Of a stretch of DNA of 64,000 nucleotides, positions 27,320 through 35,935 are shown piece after piece. A program made the position numbers and the translations under genes. Positions within the stretch are counted from its first letter, which is position 1. Every line of letters begins with the position of its first letter. Origin of the DNA: Bacteroidales bacterium (GTDB lineage: Bacteria > Bacteroidota > Bacteroidia > Bacteroidales > F082). The DNA is taken from positions 101,621 to 165,620 of the forward strand of contig JAEEJS010000001.1 in the NCBI GenBank assembly GCA_016282015.1, read 5' to 3'. Under the pieces are notes generated by a model. It ran no database searches. It worked only from the letters and a program-made list of their open reading frames with translations, and was not told where the DNA came from.

Positions 27320-28999
27320 ATGAGGTGTAATTTTTTGTTTTGTTTTTTATTGATTGTCAATTTTTTAAGTGCACAAACCACTCCTAAGTATCCTGTTTAT
27401 CCGGCTCCTGTGAAGATTCCGATTTTGTTGTCTGCCACTTTTGGCGAATTGCGTAACAATGCCTTCCACGCAGGTCTTGATATCAAGACCAAGGGTGAGA
27501 TCGGCTATAGGGTTTATGCGGTAGCTGACGGCTATGTGAGCCGCATTGGAGTGTCACCATACGGCTACGGTAATGTGGTGTATGTTACTCATAAAGACGG
27601 CTATATGTCGGTTTACGCACATTTGGAGAAGTTTAACGACAAAATAGGTAAATATGTCAAGCGCAAACAGATGGAGAGCAAGTCGTTTGCCCAGAATCTG
27701 TTCCCTGAGAAAGGGGAGTTGCTTGTAAAAGTTGGTGATATTCTGGGACTTAGCGGCAATACTGGCGGTTCCGGCGGACCTCATCTGCACTTCGAGTTGC
27801 GCGATGCCAATCAGCGTCCAGTCAATCCTATGCTTTTCGGTGTGAAAAACGTGGACAACGTTAAGCCTAAAGTGCAAGGCATTGCTGTGTATCCAAAAGA
27901 AAAATCGTCAGTCAACGGCAAGGATGAGCCGGCATATCTCGACTATGAGGACAATATGGTTGTGAAAGCCAACGGTAAGTTGTATTTCGGTATCTCGACA
28001 TACGACCAGGCGGACAATTCCCATAATAAAAACGGGGTTAACTCTATTGAGCTTTATGCCGATAAAAGATTGATATTCAGTATTTTATTTAACAATTATT
28101 CGTACGATGAGACCCGTCATATCAACAGCCTGATTGATTATAAAAAGTTTGTTGAGGACAAAATCCGGTATGTGAGAACTGAAGTTGACGAGTACAATAT
28201 TTTGGACCTTTACGGTGAGACTTCAGGATATATCACTGTAAAAGAAGGGGATAGGGTTGAGATGAAATATGTGATAAAGGATTTCCACGGCAACACATCT
28301 GTCGCCAATTTTACAGTGGTGGGAGATAAGCCGTTGACGGAATATGCTGACTATGAATACAATAGAAGCTATTACAGAGTGGATGGCAGGCAGAAAACCG
28401 AAATCAATCTGGACGGTTTTGTAGCCGAGATTCCAGAAAAGGCATTTTATAGATTTGAATACATACTGACCGGTCAAATAGACACTATCAGAAACATAGC
28501 ATCCGATTATGCCTACATATTGGGTACCAAAGACATTCCGGTGCAAAAGAAGATAGATGTGAAGATCAGGCCGGCCGAGCAGTATGCCTCATCCGACAAG
28601 CTTTATGTGGTAAGCATAGATGAAGAGGGTAATTTCAACGCACAGGGCGGTATGATGAAGGACGGTATGGTTTGTACCCAAGTGAGAAGCACTGGAGTTT
28701 ATGCCCTGGCAGAAGACAATACGGATCCTGTCGTTAAGCCTGAAAACTTCAAGAACAACACCAAGGTTATCAAGTGTAAACGATTGAACATCAAGATAAA
28801 AGATAATGAATCCGGCATCAATACCTACAACATTTATCTAAACGGAAGATGGGTGGTCGGTGCCTACGATGCCAAGAATGACCAACTGTTTTACAATGTT
28901 GATGAAAACTTGAAAAAAGGCAACAACAAGTTGGAAATCGTCGTAACCGACGGTGTCGGAAATCAGACCAAAAAGACTTATAATATTATACGGGAATAA
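27320..28999 (+). CDS. M23-family (LytM-type) metallopeptidase, exported
   Basis: The 559-aa protein has a signal peptide (MRCNFLFCFLLIVNFLSAQ). The lysostaphin-type zinc peptidase domain lies in residues ~25-170, with HAGLDIKT (HxxxD) and the HxH motif in SGGPHLHFELRD. Such domains cut peptidoglycan cross-bridges or act as activators of amidases. The remaining ~380 residues look like beta-rich, Ig-like domains; DNTDPVVKPENFKN through KLEIVVTDGVGNQTKKTY is a typical terminal domain. The start is ATG 27320; a TTG two codons earlier is also in frame. The last 22 nt overlap the opposing beta-helix gene. Confidence 0.9.
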   Translation: MRCNFLFCFLLIVNFLSAQTTPKYPVYPAPVKIPILLSATFGELRNNAFHAGLDIKTKGEIGYRVYAVADGYVSRIGVSPYGYGNVVYVTHKDGYMSVYAHLEKFNDKIGKYVKRKQMESKSFAQNLFPEKGELLVKVGDILGLSGNTGGSGGPHLHFELRDANQRPVNPMLFGVKNVDNVKPKVQGIAVYPKEKSSVNGKDEPAYLDYEDNMVVKANGKLYFGISTYDQADNSHNKNGVNSIELYADKRLIFSILFNNYSYDETRHINSLIDYKKFVEDKIRYVRTEVDEYNILDLYGETSGYITVKEGDRVEMKYVIKDFHGNTSVANFTVVGDKPLTEYADYEYNRSYYRVDGRQKTEINLDGFVAEIPEKAFYRFEYILTGQIDTIRNIASDYAYILGTKDIPVQKKIDVKIRPAEQYASSDKLYVVSIDEEGNFNAQGGMMKDGMVCTQVRSTGVYALAEDNTDPVVKPENFKNNTKVIKCKRLNIKIKDNESGINTYNIYLNGRWVVGAYDAKNDQLFYNVDENLKKGNNKLEIVVTDGVGNQTKKTYNIIRE

Positions 29000-30465
29000 T
29001 AATATTGATAGGCGCCTGCATCGGGGTTGTCGCCTCTGTCCACTCCGTCTAGGTCAAACCTCAGGATGCCTGTGGAAATTGCAGGATTGCCTATACCTAT
29101 TGCCGGTGACAATGTGTCGAGATGATAGTCAAATTCTTCAGTGTTGACGAATTTAGGCTTCTCGTTGAAGACGCAGGCCTCGTACATGCTTTCATCGCTG
29201 TGAGGCCGTGTGATGCCAAGCAGGCAATGGCTGAAACGATAGGTTGTATCGCTTGATTGCTCGTAGAAATCTGTGTCAAACTCGTTGCTGTGATTGCCGT
29301 ACACTATGCTGTTGGCCAACTCGCAGTTGAACGGCATGGCGTAGGTGTTGCCGTCAGTAGGGTCGGTGTAGTAATTGTCGAAATACAAGGCGGGCGTTTG
29401 ACGGGCGGAATTGGTCCAGAAATTGGCCAATGTGGTATGCCTGAACAGATAGTTTCCTCCACCGGTGAGAGCGGCGCAATAATAGCCGCAATTGTCGATG
29501 AGCACATTCCATACGTTTGCAGTGTAGCAGTTGGTGTAAATGCCCATGCCTGTGTGGTTTTCAATAATGGTATTGGTGATGTCGGCCTGAGCCATGTTGT
29601 CTTTCAGCATTCGCTGCAATTGCAAGCCTATGAAGCCGTTTTTGATGATGGCATGATTGATGCTGTGTCCGTGTCCTTCGCGGGCTTCCATAAGCCAAAT
29701 GCGGTCCCATTGACCGGGCTCGTCGGCATAGAAGTCTTCGAGTCTGTCGCCTTGGAATATGACAGGGTTTTCAGCTGTGCCGTCCACTATCAACTGTCCT
29801 TCGCTCCAGGCCCAAAGCCCCGAACCTCCATGGAAATATACTCTTGTGCCGGCTTCTATGGTCAGAGTGCCTTCGGAGTCGATAAGTGCCACATTATAAA
29901 TCACATACGGCTTTTCAGCTGTCCAATGCACGTCTTTGTTGACGGAGTCGGTGACAGGGGTGTAGTAGTTGGTGTAATGCCCTTCTGAGTCCGGGAAAAT
30001 TCCGATATTTCCAATGATGTAGTGGGCGTTCTGTCCGTAAGCCGTCAGATGTGCCACGGTTTGGTTGCCATTGGTATTGAACAGAAGACGGTCTTCCACG
30101 AAGAATGGATTGTTCTCGTCGGTCGGGTCTATGGTTACCTTAACAAAGACATAGAGGCTGTCGTGGGCGTAAATTTCAACGTCCTGGAAAGTGGTGCCTG
30201 AGGCTCCGTCCACGTTGACGCTGTATGGTGACGAGCTGCCCTGCTCCAAGCGGATGGAGCTGATTTTGAGGTTGTCGTCGGTGTTGTTGTAAACCATCAG
30301 TATCCTGGTGGCCGAGCCCACGCAGGTGAACACAGTGTCGAAAGTCAGGGTGTCGGACGACAGTTCAATGTTTCGGGAAGTGTCGTTGGAAAATGTCTTG
30401 TTCTTGCGACATGACACCGCAATTACTGTGATTGATAATAATATGATAACTAATAGTTTACGCAT
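28978..30465 (-). CDS. Right-handed beta-helix lipoprotein of unknown function
   Basis: The 495-aa protein has a lipoprotein signal ending at Cys19 (TVIAVSCRKNK). The first ~140 residues are a beta-sandwich-like domain with the phrase VYNNTDDNLKISSI, followed by repeated short strands rich in Asn, Gly and hydrophobics (NPVIFQGDRLEDF, HAIIKNGFIGLQLQ, TNTIIENHTGMGIY). This is the pattern of a parallel beta-helix. The C-terminus DGVDRGDNPDAGAYQYY is the usual cap of this group (DxxG..R..PDxGAYE). No catalytic residues are evident, so surface carbohydrate binding or a structural role is possible. It starts 2 nt after the thioredoxin gene ends, in the same operon. Confidence 0.8.
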   Translation of the reverse strand: MRKLLVIILLSITVIAVSCRKNKTFSNDTSRNIELSSDTLTFDTVFTCVGSATRILMVYNNTDDNLKISSIRLEQGSSSPYSVNVDGASGTTFQDVEIYAHDSLYVFVKVTIDPTDENNPFFVEDRLLFNTNGNQTVAHLTAYGQNAHYIIGNIGIFPDSEGHYTNYYTPVTDSVNKDVHWTAEKPYVIYNVALIDSEGTLTIEAGTRVYFHGGSGLWAWSEGQLIVDGTAENPVIFQGDRLEDFYADEPGQWDRIWLMEAREGHGHSINHAIIKNGFIGLQLQRMLKDNMAQADITNTIIENHTGMGIYTNCYTANVWNVLIDNCGYYCAALTGGGNYLFRHTTLANFWTNSARQTPALYFDNYYTDPTDGNTYAMPFNCELANSIVYGNHSNEFDTDFYEQSSDTTYRFSHCLLGITRPHSDESMYEACVFNEKPKFVNTEEFDYHLDTLSPAIGIGNPAISTGILRFDLDGVDRGDNPDAGAYQYYYSRIIL

Positions 30466-30467
30466 TG

Positions 30468-30974
30468 TTACTTAATGTAATCCTTGAATGATTGTTTGAG
30501 ATATGCATCTGTGCTGAGATATGTCAGGACAGGCATAAAATCTTTGGCTTCCATGTATCCGGGAGCCACTGTAAGAAGCTGGTTTTTCTCGTTGAGGAAA
30601 ACGTATGAAGGGTAGGAAAGACGTCCTTGCAATAGGGCTGCGGCCAGCTGATGGGTACCCTTACGGCCGTTAATTCCACCCTCGTTGATATAGGTGTTGG
30701 AGCCCCAGACTATGGTGTCGCGGGTTTCGGCATTGAACTTGACAGCATAGTAGTTTTCGTTCATATATGCCACCACATCTTCATTCTGGAATGTGGTCTG
30801 GTCCATTTTCTTGCACCATCCGCACCAGTCGGTGTAGACGTCGATGAAGATTTTCTTGGGCGCCGTTTCGTTCAATTTAACTGCCTCCTCAAATGTCATC
30901 CAATTTATGCCTTGAGCGTCACTGATCACCGGCAACGAAACCAAAACCATTATAACAATCAACAATCTCTTCAT
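30468..30974 (-). CDS. Exported thioredoxin-fold protein with CGWC active site
   Basis: The 168-aa protein has a signal peptide (MKRLLIVIMVLVSLPVISDAQG) and a thioredoxin domain. Its active site VYTDWCGWCKKMD has the CxxC of the thioredoxin_7/DsbD-gamma-like group, and the cis-Pro lies in LSYPSYVFL. It probably reduces or isomerises disulfides in the periplasm. The ATG at 30974 is preferred over an in-frame TTG at 30986 because the signal peptide begins there. It sits between smpB (25 nt upstream) and the beta-helix lipoprotein (2 nt downstream), in an operon that probably starts at 32315. Confidence 0.88.
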   Translation of the reverse strand: MKRLLIVIMVLVSLPVISDAQGINWMTFEEAVKLNETAPKKIFIDVYTDWCGWCKKMDQTTFQNEDVVAYMNENYYAVKFNAETRDTIVWGSNTYINEGGINGRKGTHQLAAALLQGRLSYPSYVFLNEKNQLLTVAPGYMEAKDFMPVLTYLSTDAYLKQSFKDYIK

Positions 30975-30999
30975 AATTCTAACCAATAACCATTAAAAA

Positions 31000-31455
31000 T
31001 TAAAACTCCCTTATTTCTTTCTTCGAATCCTTCTCCTTCAGGCTGTCTCTCTTGTCGTAGAAGTGCTTACCCTTGGCAAGAGCTATCTCCATCTTAGCCA
31101 GGCCACGGTCGTTGACAAACATCTCGACTGGCACAATGGTGAAGCCTTTTTCGGCGCTCTTGGCCTTGAGCTTGCGCAACTCTTTCATAGTCAGCAGAAG
31201 CTTACGGTCGCGTTTCGGCACGTGATTGTTGTACGTTCCGAAAGCATATTCGGCAATGTGCATCCCCACCACGAAAAGTTCGTTGCCTGTGAAGGCGCAG
31301 TACGAGTCGGTGAGACTGGCTTTGCCTTCACGTATGCTTTTGATCTCCGTGCCGGTGAGCACAATGCCTGCAGTGTAGCGGTCTATGAGGTAATACTCAT
31401 AAGACGCGCGACGGTTTTTTATGCTTATTCTAACTTGTTTAACCTTGTTGGCCAT
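31000..31455 (-). CDS. smpB: SsrA-binding protein SmpB
   Basis: The 151-aa RNA-binding protein partners tmRNA in trans-translation, rescuing stalled ribosomes. Family landmarks are the N-terminal [37 protein letters not shown] and the C-terminal basic tail [17 protein letters not shown]. Length is standard. Its start codon overlaps the stop of the upstream SPFH gene by one base (TAATG), implying coupled translation. The tmRNA gene ssrA was not seen in this window. Confidence 0.96.
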   Translation of the reverse strand: MANKVKQVRISIKNRRASYEYYLIDRYTAGIVLTGTEIKSIREGKASLTDSYCAFTGNELFVVGMHIAEYAFGTYNNHVPKRDRKLLLTMKELRKLKAKSAEKGFTIVPVEMFVNDRGLAKMEIALAKGKHFYDKRDSLKEKDSKKEIREF

Positions 31456-32315
31456 TACTTGATGTCTCCCAAAATCAACGGCATGCCGTCTTTGCTGTTA
31501 CCCACAATCACAACCTTGGTGTTGGGTGACTCGGCGAGCTTCAGAGTGGCGTCTATACCTTTTTCGCGTAAGATCTTATCGTTGATACTCGCACTGATAA
31601 TATTGTTGGCCCTGGCTTTACCTTCAGCTTCAACGCGCTGACGTTCAGCCTCTTGTGATGCCTTTTCGAGTTTGAATTCATACTCCAAAGCCTCTTGTTC
31701 CTGTTTCAACTTGCTTTCGATAGCCGACTTGATGGTAGGAGGCAGGGTAACCGAGCGGATGAGCACCTGGTTGAGCTGAATGTGCTTGCCTTCGAGAAGG
31801 TTCTTTGTCTCAATGAAGATTTCCTCCTGAATGGCATCACGCTTTGTTGAATAAATCTGCTCCGGGGTGTAACGTCCGAGCACGCTTCTGGCGGCTGAAC
31901 GCATGGCAGGGTAGACTGTTCTGGTGAGGTACTGGGTACCAATGGTGGCGTGCAGCTGTCCCAATTCTTCCCATTTAGGCTGATACCATGTTGAGAATTC
32001 TATCTTGATTTCCAAACCGTTTGAAGAAAGAGCGCTCATTTCCTCGTCGGCCACCTGCTGACGCACTTCGTAAAGCTCCATGCTGTTCCAAGGAGCGATG
32101 AAGTGGAAGCCTTCCTCGTAAGTCTTGGTAGTGTCAATACCGCCACCAAACAGACGGTAAAGCACTCCTCCGTGACCGGCAGGGATGGTCACTGTGATGC
32201 GGTTCCAGAATATGATGAGCAGCAAAACTGCCACAACTACCACCACGATAGGGGCGTATTTCTTGTTGTTTAAAGGTCTATTACCTTGATTGTTAGATTC
32301 TTGCGTGTATTGCAT
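31455..32315 (-). CDS. Prohibitin/SPFH-domain membrane protein
   Basis: The 286-aa protein has a polar N-terminus (~20 residues, N/Q-rich) and a single membrane anchor (about residues 21-41). The SPFH (band 7) domain ([19 protein letters not shown], then [21 protein letters not shown]) is followed by a long charged coiled coil ([26 protein letters not shown]). Members form large ring assemblies at the membrane and often regulate FtsH-type proteases. It is the first gene of the smpB operon, with a promoter 29 nt upstream. Confidence 0.9.
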   Translation of the reverse strand: MQYTQESNNQGNRPLNNKKYAPIVVVVVAVLLLIIFWNRITVTIPAGHGGVLYRLFGGGIDTTKTYEEGFHFIAPWNSMELYEVRQQVADEEMSALSSNGLEIKIEFSTWYQPKWEELGQLHATIGTQYLTRTVYPAMRSAARSVLGRYTPEQIYSTKRDAIQEEIFIETKNLLEGKHIQLNQVLIRSVTLPPTIKSAIESKLKQEQEALEYEFKLEKASQEAERQRVEAEGKARANNIISASINDKILREKGIDATLKLAESPNTKVVIVGNSKDGMPLILGDIK

Positions 32316-32344
32316 CTGTCTGAATTTTTAATTATTAATTTTTG

Positions 32345-32352
32345 CAAAGATA
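32345..32352 (-). promoter_or_regulatory. Promoter -7 box of the SPFH/smpB operon
   Basis: TATCTTTG on the minus strand, 29 nt before the ATG at 32315. Confidence 0.65.
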
Positions 32353-32408
32353 ATAAAAATCATCTTATAATCTTTTTTTAAAACGCCTTTTTGAGTGAAA
32401 AATTTTAC

Positions 32409-32416
32409 TAATTTTG
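32409..32416 (+). promoter_or_regulatory. Promoter -7 box of the DPP III fusion gene
   Basis: TAATTTTG, 25 nt before the ATG at 32442. A TTTG 15 nt upstream is closer than the usual 19-21 nt. Confidence 0.6.
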
Positions 32417-32441
32417 CAACCCATTTTACAAAACTATAAAA

Positions 32442-35051
32442 ATGAAAAGACTTATTATGTGTTTAGGAATTGCGGGGCTTCTAACTGCTTGTGCACCAAG
32501 CGGTAACAAGAATGCCCAGAATGAACCTGAGAATTTCAAGTATCTGGTTGACGAGTTCGCCGACCTGAAAGTTATGCGTTATCAGATCCCGGAATGGGAG
32601 AATCTGACTCTGCAACAGAAAGAGTACATTTATTATTTGGGTGAAGCAGCCAAGTGCGGCCGCGACATTCTTGCCGACCAGAATTTCAAGTACAACCTCA
32701 CCGTCCGCAAGACTCTTGAGGCTATCCTTAATTCATACAAAGGTGATAAGAAATGCTCTGATTATCAGAATTTTGTGGTCTATGCAAAAAGAGTGTTCTT
32801 CAGCAACGGCATCCATCATCACTATGCAGAGGATAAGATGTTCCCTGAAATCTCGAGAGAGTATTTCAGCCAGTTGGTGAAGAATTCCGACAAGAATCAG
32901 CTTCCTCTGGCCGAGGGTGAGACTGTCGAAGAGTTTATCGACTTCATCACTCCTGTGATTTTCGACGAGAACCTTTATGCCAAGCGCCGCAGCGGAGAAG
33001 AGGATATTATCCGTAACTCCTGCGTCAACTTCTACGAAGGCACTATTAATAAAGGTGAAGTCGAGGCTTACTACGATGCCATGCGCGACACCACCGACCC
33101 GAACCCGATTTCATACGGCTTGAACTCAAAGCTGGTCAAGGAAAACGGCAAACTTCACGAGGAAGTTTATAAGGTGGACGGACTTTACGGCAAGGCTTTG
33201 GAGAAGATTATCTACTGGCTCAAGAAAGCCAACGAGGTGGCCGAAAACGATGTGCAGCGCCACTACACCAATTTGTTGATTGATTATTACACCACAGGCG
33301 ACCTGAAGACTTGGGATGCATACAACATTGCATGGGTTGAGGATTCAATCTCAATGATAGACTATGTGAACGGTTTCATCGAGGACTACAACGATCCTAT
33401 GGGCATGAAAGCCACTTGGGAGGCCATTGTCGACTACAAAGACCTCGAGGAGACAAAACGTTCGGAGATTATCAGTGCCAACGCACAGTGGTTTGAAGAT
33501 AACTCGCCGGTTGACCCTCGTTTCAAAAAGAAAGAATGCAAGGGCGTGAGCGCTAAGGGTATCATAGTCACCACACTGGCTGGCGACTGCTTCCCGGCAC
33601 CTCCGATCGGCATCAACCTGCCTAACGCTGACTGGATTCGTAAGGAACACGGTTCTAAGTCGGTGACAATCACCAACTTGATGGAGGCTTACGACAAGGC
33701 CGCCAACGAGTCACCAAAGAGCGTTTTGGCTGAGTTTGCCTACTCACAGGAAGAGATTGACCTCTGCAAGAAATACAGCGCAATAGCCGACGTGCTGCAC
33801 ACCGACCTCCACGAATGCCTTGGCCACGGTTCAGGACAACTGCTCCCGGAAACCATGCCAAACTCCCTGAAGGAGTACAGCTCAGCTCTTGAAGAGGCCC
33901 GCGCCGACTTGTTCGGACTTTACTACTGCGCCGACCCGAAGATGGTGGAACTCGGCATTCTGCCTAACATGGAATGCTACAAGGCACAGTACGCCGACTT
34001 CATCCGCAACGGTTTGATGAGCCAGTTGGCACGCATTGAACTCGGCAAGGATATCACCGAGGCTCACATGCAGGATCGCGCTCTCATCAGCTGGTGGTGC
34101 TATGAAAAAGGAATGAAAGACAATGTCATCGAAAAGAAGGTTCGCGACGGCAAGACATATTTCGTCATCAACGACTATGAGAAACTCCGCGGTCTGTTCG
34201 GTCAGCTTCTCGCTGAAGTGCAGCGCGTTAAGTCGGAAGGCGACTATGAAACCGGCAAGAAGCTCATAGAGACATACGCAGTGAAGATCAACCCAGACCT
34301 CCACAAAGAGGTAAAGGCCCGTTACGAGGCTCTCGGACTGAAGCCATACGGCGGCTTTATCAATCCGGAGATTGTCCCTGTAGTGAAGAAGGGCAAGGTG
34401 GTCGATTACAAGGTTAACTATCCTTCAGACTTCCTGCAGCAGCATCTCGACTATGGCAAGAACTATAGCTTTGTCGAAGAGAACCATGCAGCTCCTGCAC
34501 ATCTGGTTGTCGACATGCTCTACGATTTCATCGACGGTACTTTGGCCTGCGGTCACTCAGAAGAAGCTGTGCACGAGGTTGTGAAATACATCAACGCACA
34601 TCCTGACCAGAAGGTTTATTACATTACCGACTATCATCCATACAACCACAGTTCATTCAAGGACTACGGCGGCATCTGGCCGGCACACTGCGTACAGGGT
34701 ACACGCGGAGGCGCTATCCACGAAGCATTCTACACAGATGTCATCAACCCTATGAACCGTCCTGACCCGGAGCGCAATATCTTCCGCAAGGGCGCCAAGG
34801 TTGACGAGGAACAGTATTCAGGTTTCGAGTCAGTGGGTCCTGACGGTCGTCAGCTGCATGAGGTCGCAAACGGCAAGAACCTTGTCATAAGCGGCATAGC
34901 AACTGAGTACTGCGTCAAGAACACAGTGATGGAGTTCCTGAACGACGGCCGTAACATAGAACTTCTGCTCCCTGGTTTGGGCTATGTTGACTATAAGGGT
35001 CATCTCGCCACCATGAAGGAGATGGAGAAAATGGTTACAGTTATTGAATAA
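32442..35051 (+). CDS. Lipoprotein fusion: dipeptidyl peptidase III (M49) plus C-terminal nicotinamidase-like domain
   Basis: The 869-aa protein has a lipoprotein signal (GLLTAC, Cys17). Residues ~25-680 are an M49 zinc peptidase. The zinc motif is H457-E-C-L-G-H462, the form known from the Bacteroides thetaiotaomicron enzyme, and the third ligand is in EEARAD at 484-489. This part should release dipeptides from peptide N-termini. Residues ~685-869 match the full length of a PncA-type cysteine hydrolase. The triad Asp691 (LVVDMLYDF), Lys783 (FRKGAK) and Cys824 (GIATEYCVKNT) is present. So are metal-site Asp730, His732 and His736, and the His of WPAHCVQGT. This part should deamidate nicotinamide to nicotinate. 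Both active sites look intact in one frame. The signal implies a location outside the cytoplasm, unusual for a nicotinamidase. It has its own promoter and terminator. Confidence 0.85.
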   Translation: MKRLIMCLGIAGLLTACAPSGNKNAQNEPENFKYLVDEFADLKVMRYQIPEWENLTLQQKEYIYYLGEAAKCGRDILADQNFKYNLTVRKTLEAILNSYKGDKKCSDYQNFVVYAKRVFFSNGIHHHYAEDKMFPEISREYFSQLVKNSDKNQLPLAEGETVEEFIDFITPVIFDENLYAKRRSGEEDIIRNSCVNFYEGTINKGEVEAYYDAMRDTTDPNPISYGLNSKLVKENGKLHEEVYKVDGLYGKALEKIIYWLKKANEVAENDVQRHYTNLLIDYYTTGDLKTWDAYNIAWVEDSISMIDYVNGFIEDYNDPMGMKATWEAIVDYKDLEETKRSEIISANAQWFEDNSPVDPRFKKKECKGVSAKGIIVTTLAGDCFPAPPIGINLPNADWIRKEHGSKSVTITNLMEAYDKAANESPKSVLAEFAYSQEEIDLCKKYSAIADVLHTDLHECLGHGSGQLLPETMPNSLKEYSSALEEARADLFGLYYCADPKMVELGILPNMECYKAQYADFIRNGLMSQLARIELGKDITEAHMQDRALISWWCYEKGMKDNVIEKKVRDGKTYFVINDYEKLRGLFGQLLAEVQRVKSEGDYETGKKLIETYAVKINPDLHKEVKARYEALGLKPYGGFINPEIVPVVKKGKVVDYKVNYPSDFLQQHLDYGKNYSFVEENHAAPAHLVVDMLYDFIDGTLACGHSEEAVHEVVKYINAHPDQKVYYITDYHPYNHSSFKDYGGIWPAHCVQGTRGGAIHEAFYTDVINPMNRPDPERNIFRKGAKVDEEQYSGFESVGPDGRQLHEVANGKNLVISGIATEYCVKNTVMEFLNDGRNIELLLPGLGYVDYKGHLATMKEMEKMVTVIE

Positions 35052-35067
35052 GAATAACTCTTGAATA

Positions 35068-35100
35068 AAAAAGGACGCTTTTCGTAAGCGTCCTTTTTTT
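35068..35100. terminator. Bidirectional terminator between the DPP III fusion and the barrel gene
   Basis: A stem AAGGACGCTT/AAGCGTCCTT with a TTCGT loop is flanked by an A-tract on the left and a run of T on the right. It can stop both converging transcripts. Confidence 0.85.
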
Positions 35101-35904
35101 TTATTTGTTCTTTCTTCTTTCTTCGCGTTCTCTCTGGCGGGCCAACTTGCGGCGCTGACGCTCCAGGGCTTTGTCGTGGAACTTCGGGTTGTCGCCTGTG
35201 TAGCGGTATTCCTGGCGTTGCAGGTCCTCAAGCCTTTCGTTGAAGACGTAGGTCAGCCTGAAGGTGAACATGTTGTTGTACTGCTTGAAGGTGCCGAGCG
35301 ATTGCCCCTGAATGTCGAAATACTCACGTGTTCTGATTGGAGTCAGGGAGTAGGAGTACCTGAAACCAAGCTTCCATCTCTTGTATACGCGGATCTTTAC
35401 ATCGGCCAATATGTTGAACTCGTTCTGGTCGAACTCGCCGCTGGTTGCAGTCACGTTGGTCTTAATGCCCTGTTCGTATTCTGTCAGTCCCATAAGTCTG
35501 GCGTAGGAAATACCCACACCCGCAGAGACCACCTTCTTGTCGGTGAAATAAACCATGAACGGCACCTCACCGTAGCTTAGGCTGAGGTTGTATTCTCCCG
35601 TGATTTCATGTCCGGTGACTGAATCAATCACATGATCCCAATATTTGCGGCCCTGCTTGGAGCCTTTCTGGTTGTAGAGCACTTCCATCGACAGCTCCAG
35701 GCTGAACTTGTCTTTTGTCCACACAGGCACTATGACGCCCACACCCACGTTGACTCCGTGTTTGAAGAAACCCATTATCATGTCGCCGTCAACCTGGCAT
35801 ATATTGTATCCTACAAACGCTTCTCCAAGGAAAACCTGCGACTTCGCTCCGAATGGCAGAGCGAACAAGGCGATGAATAATCCGATTAGTATATGTTTTT
35901 TCAT
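35101..35904 (-). CDS. Outer-membrane beta-barrel protein with basic C-terminal tail
   Basis: The 267-aa protein has a signal peptide (KKHILIGLFIALFALPFGAKSQ). Alternating amphipathic strands are typical of the small Bacteroidales PorT-like/OmpW-like barrels (GVNVGVGVIVPVWTKDKFSLELSMEVLY; WKLGFRYSYSLTPI; NNMFTFRLTYVF). After the last strand come about 50 residues of a highly basic tail (ERQRRKLARQREREERRKNK), probably periplasmic and able to touch peptidoglycan or nucleic acid. It lies 31 nt after the tex gene in the same direction and is probably the last gene of that operon. The function is unknown. Confidence 0.78.
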   Translation of the reverse strand: MKKHILIGLFIALFALPFGAKSQVFLGEAFVGYNICQVDGDMIMGFFKHGVNVGVGVIVPVWTKDKFSLELSMEVLYNQKGSKQGRKYWDHVIDSVTGHEITGEYNLSLSYGEVPFMVYFTDKKVVSAGVGISYARLMGLTEYEQGIKTNVTATSGEFDQNEFNILADVKIRVYKRWKLGFRYSYSLTPIRTREYFDIQGQSLGTFKQYNNMFTFRLTYVFNERLEDLQRQEYRYTGDNPKFHDKALERQRRKLARQREREERRKNK

Positions 35905-35935
35905 ACCGCTATAACGTTAGGATTCCGGTTTTATT

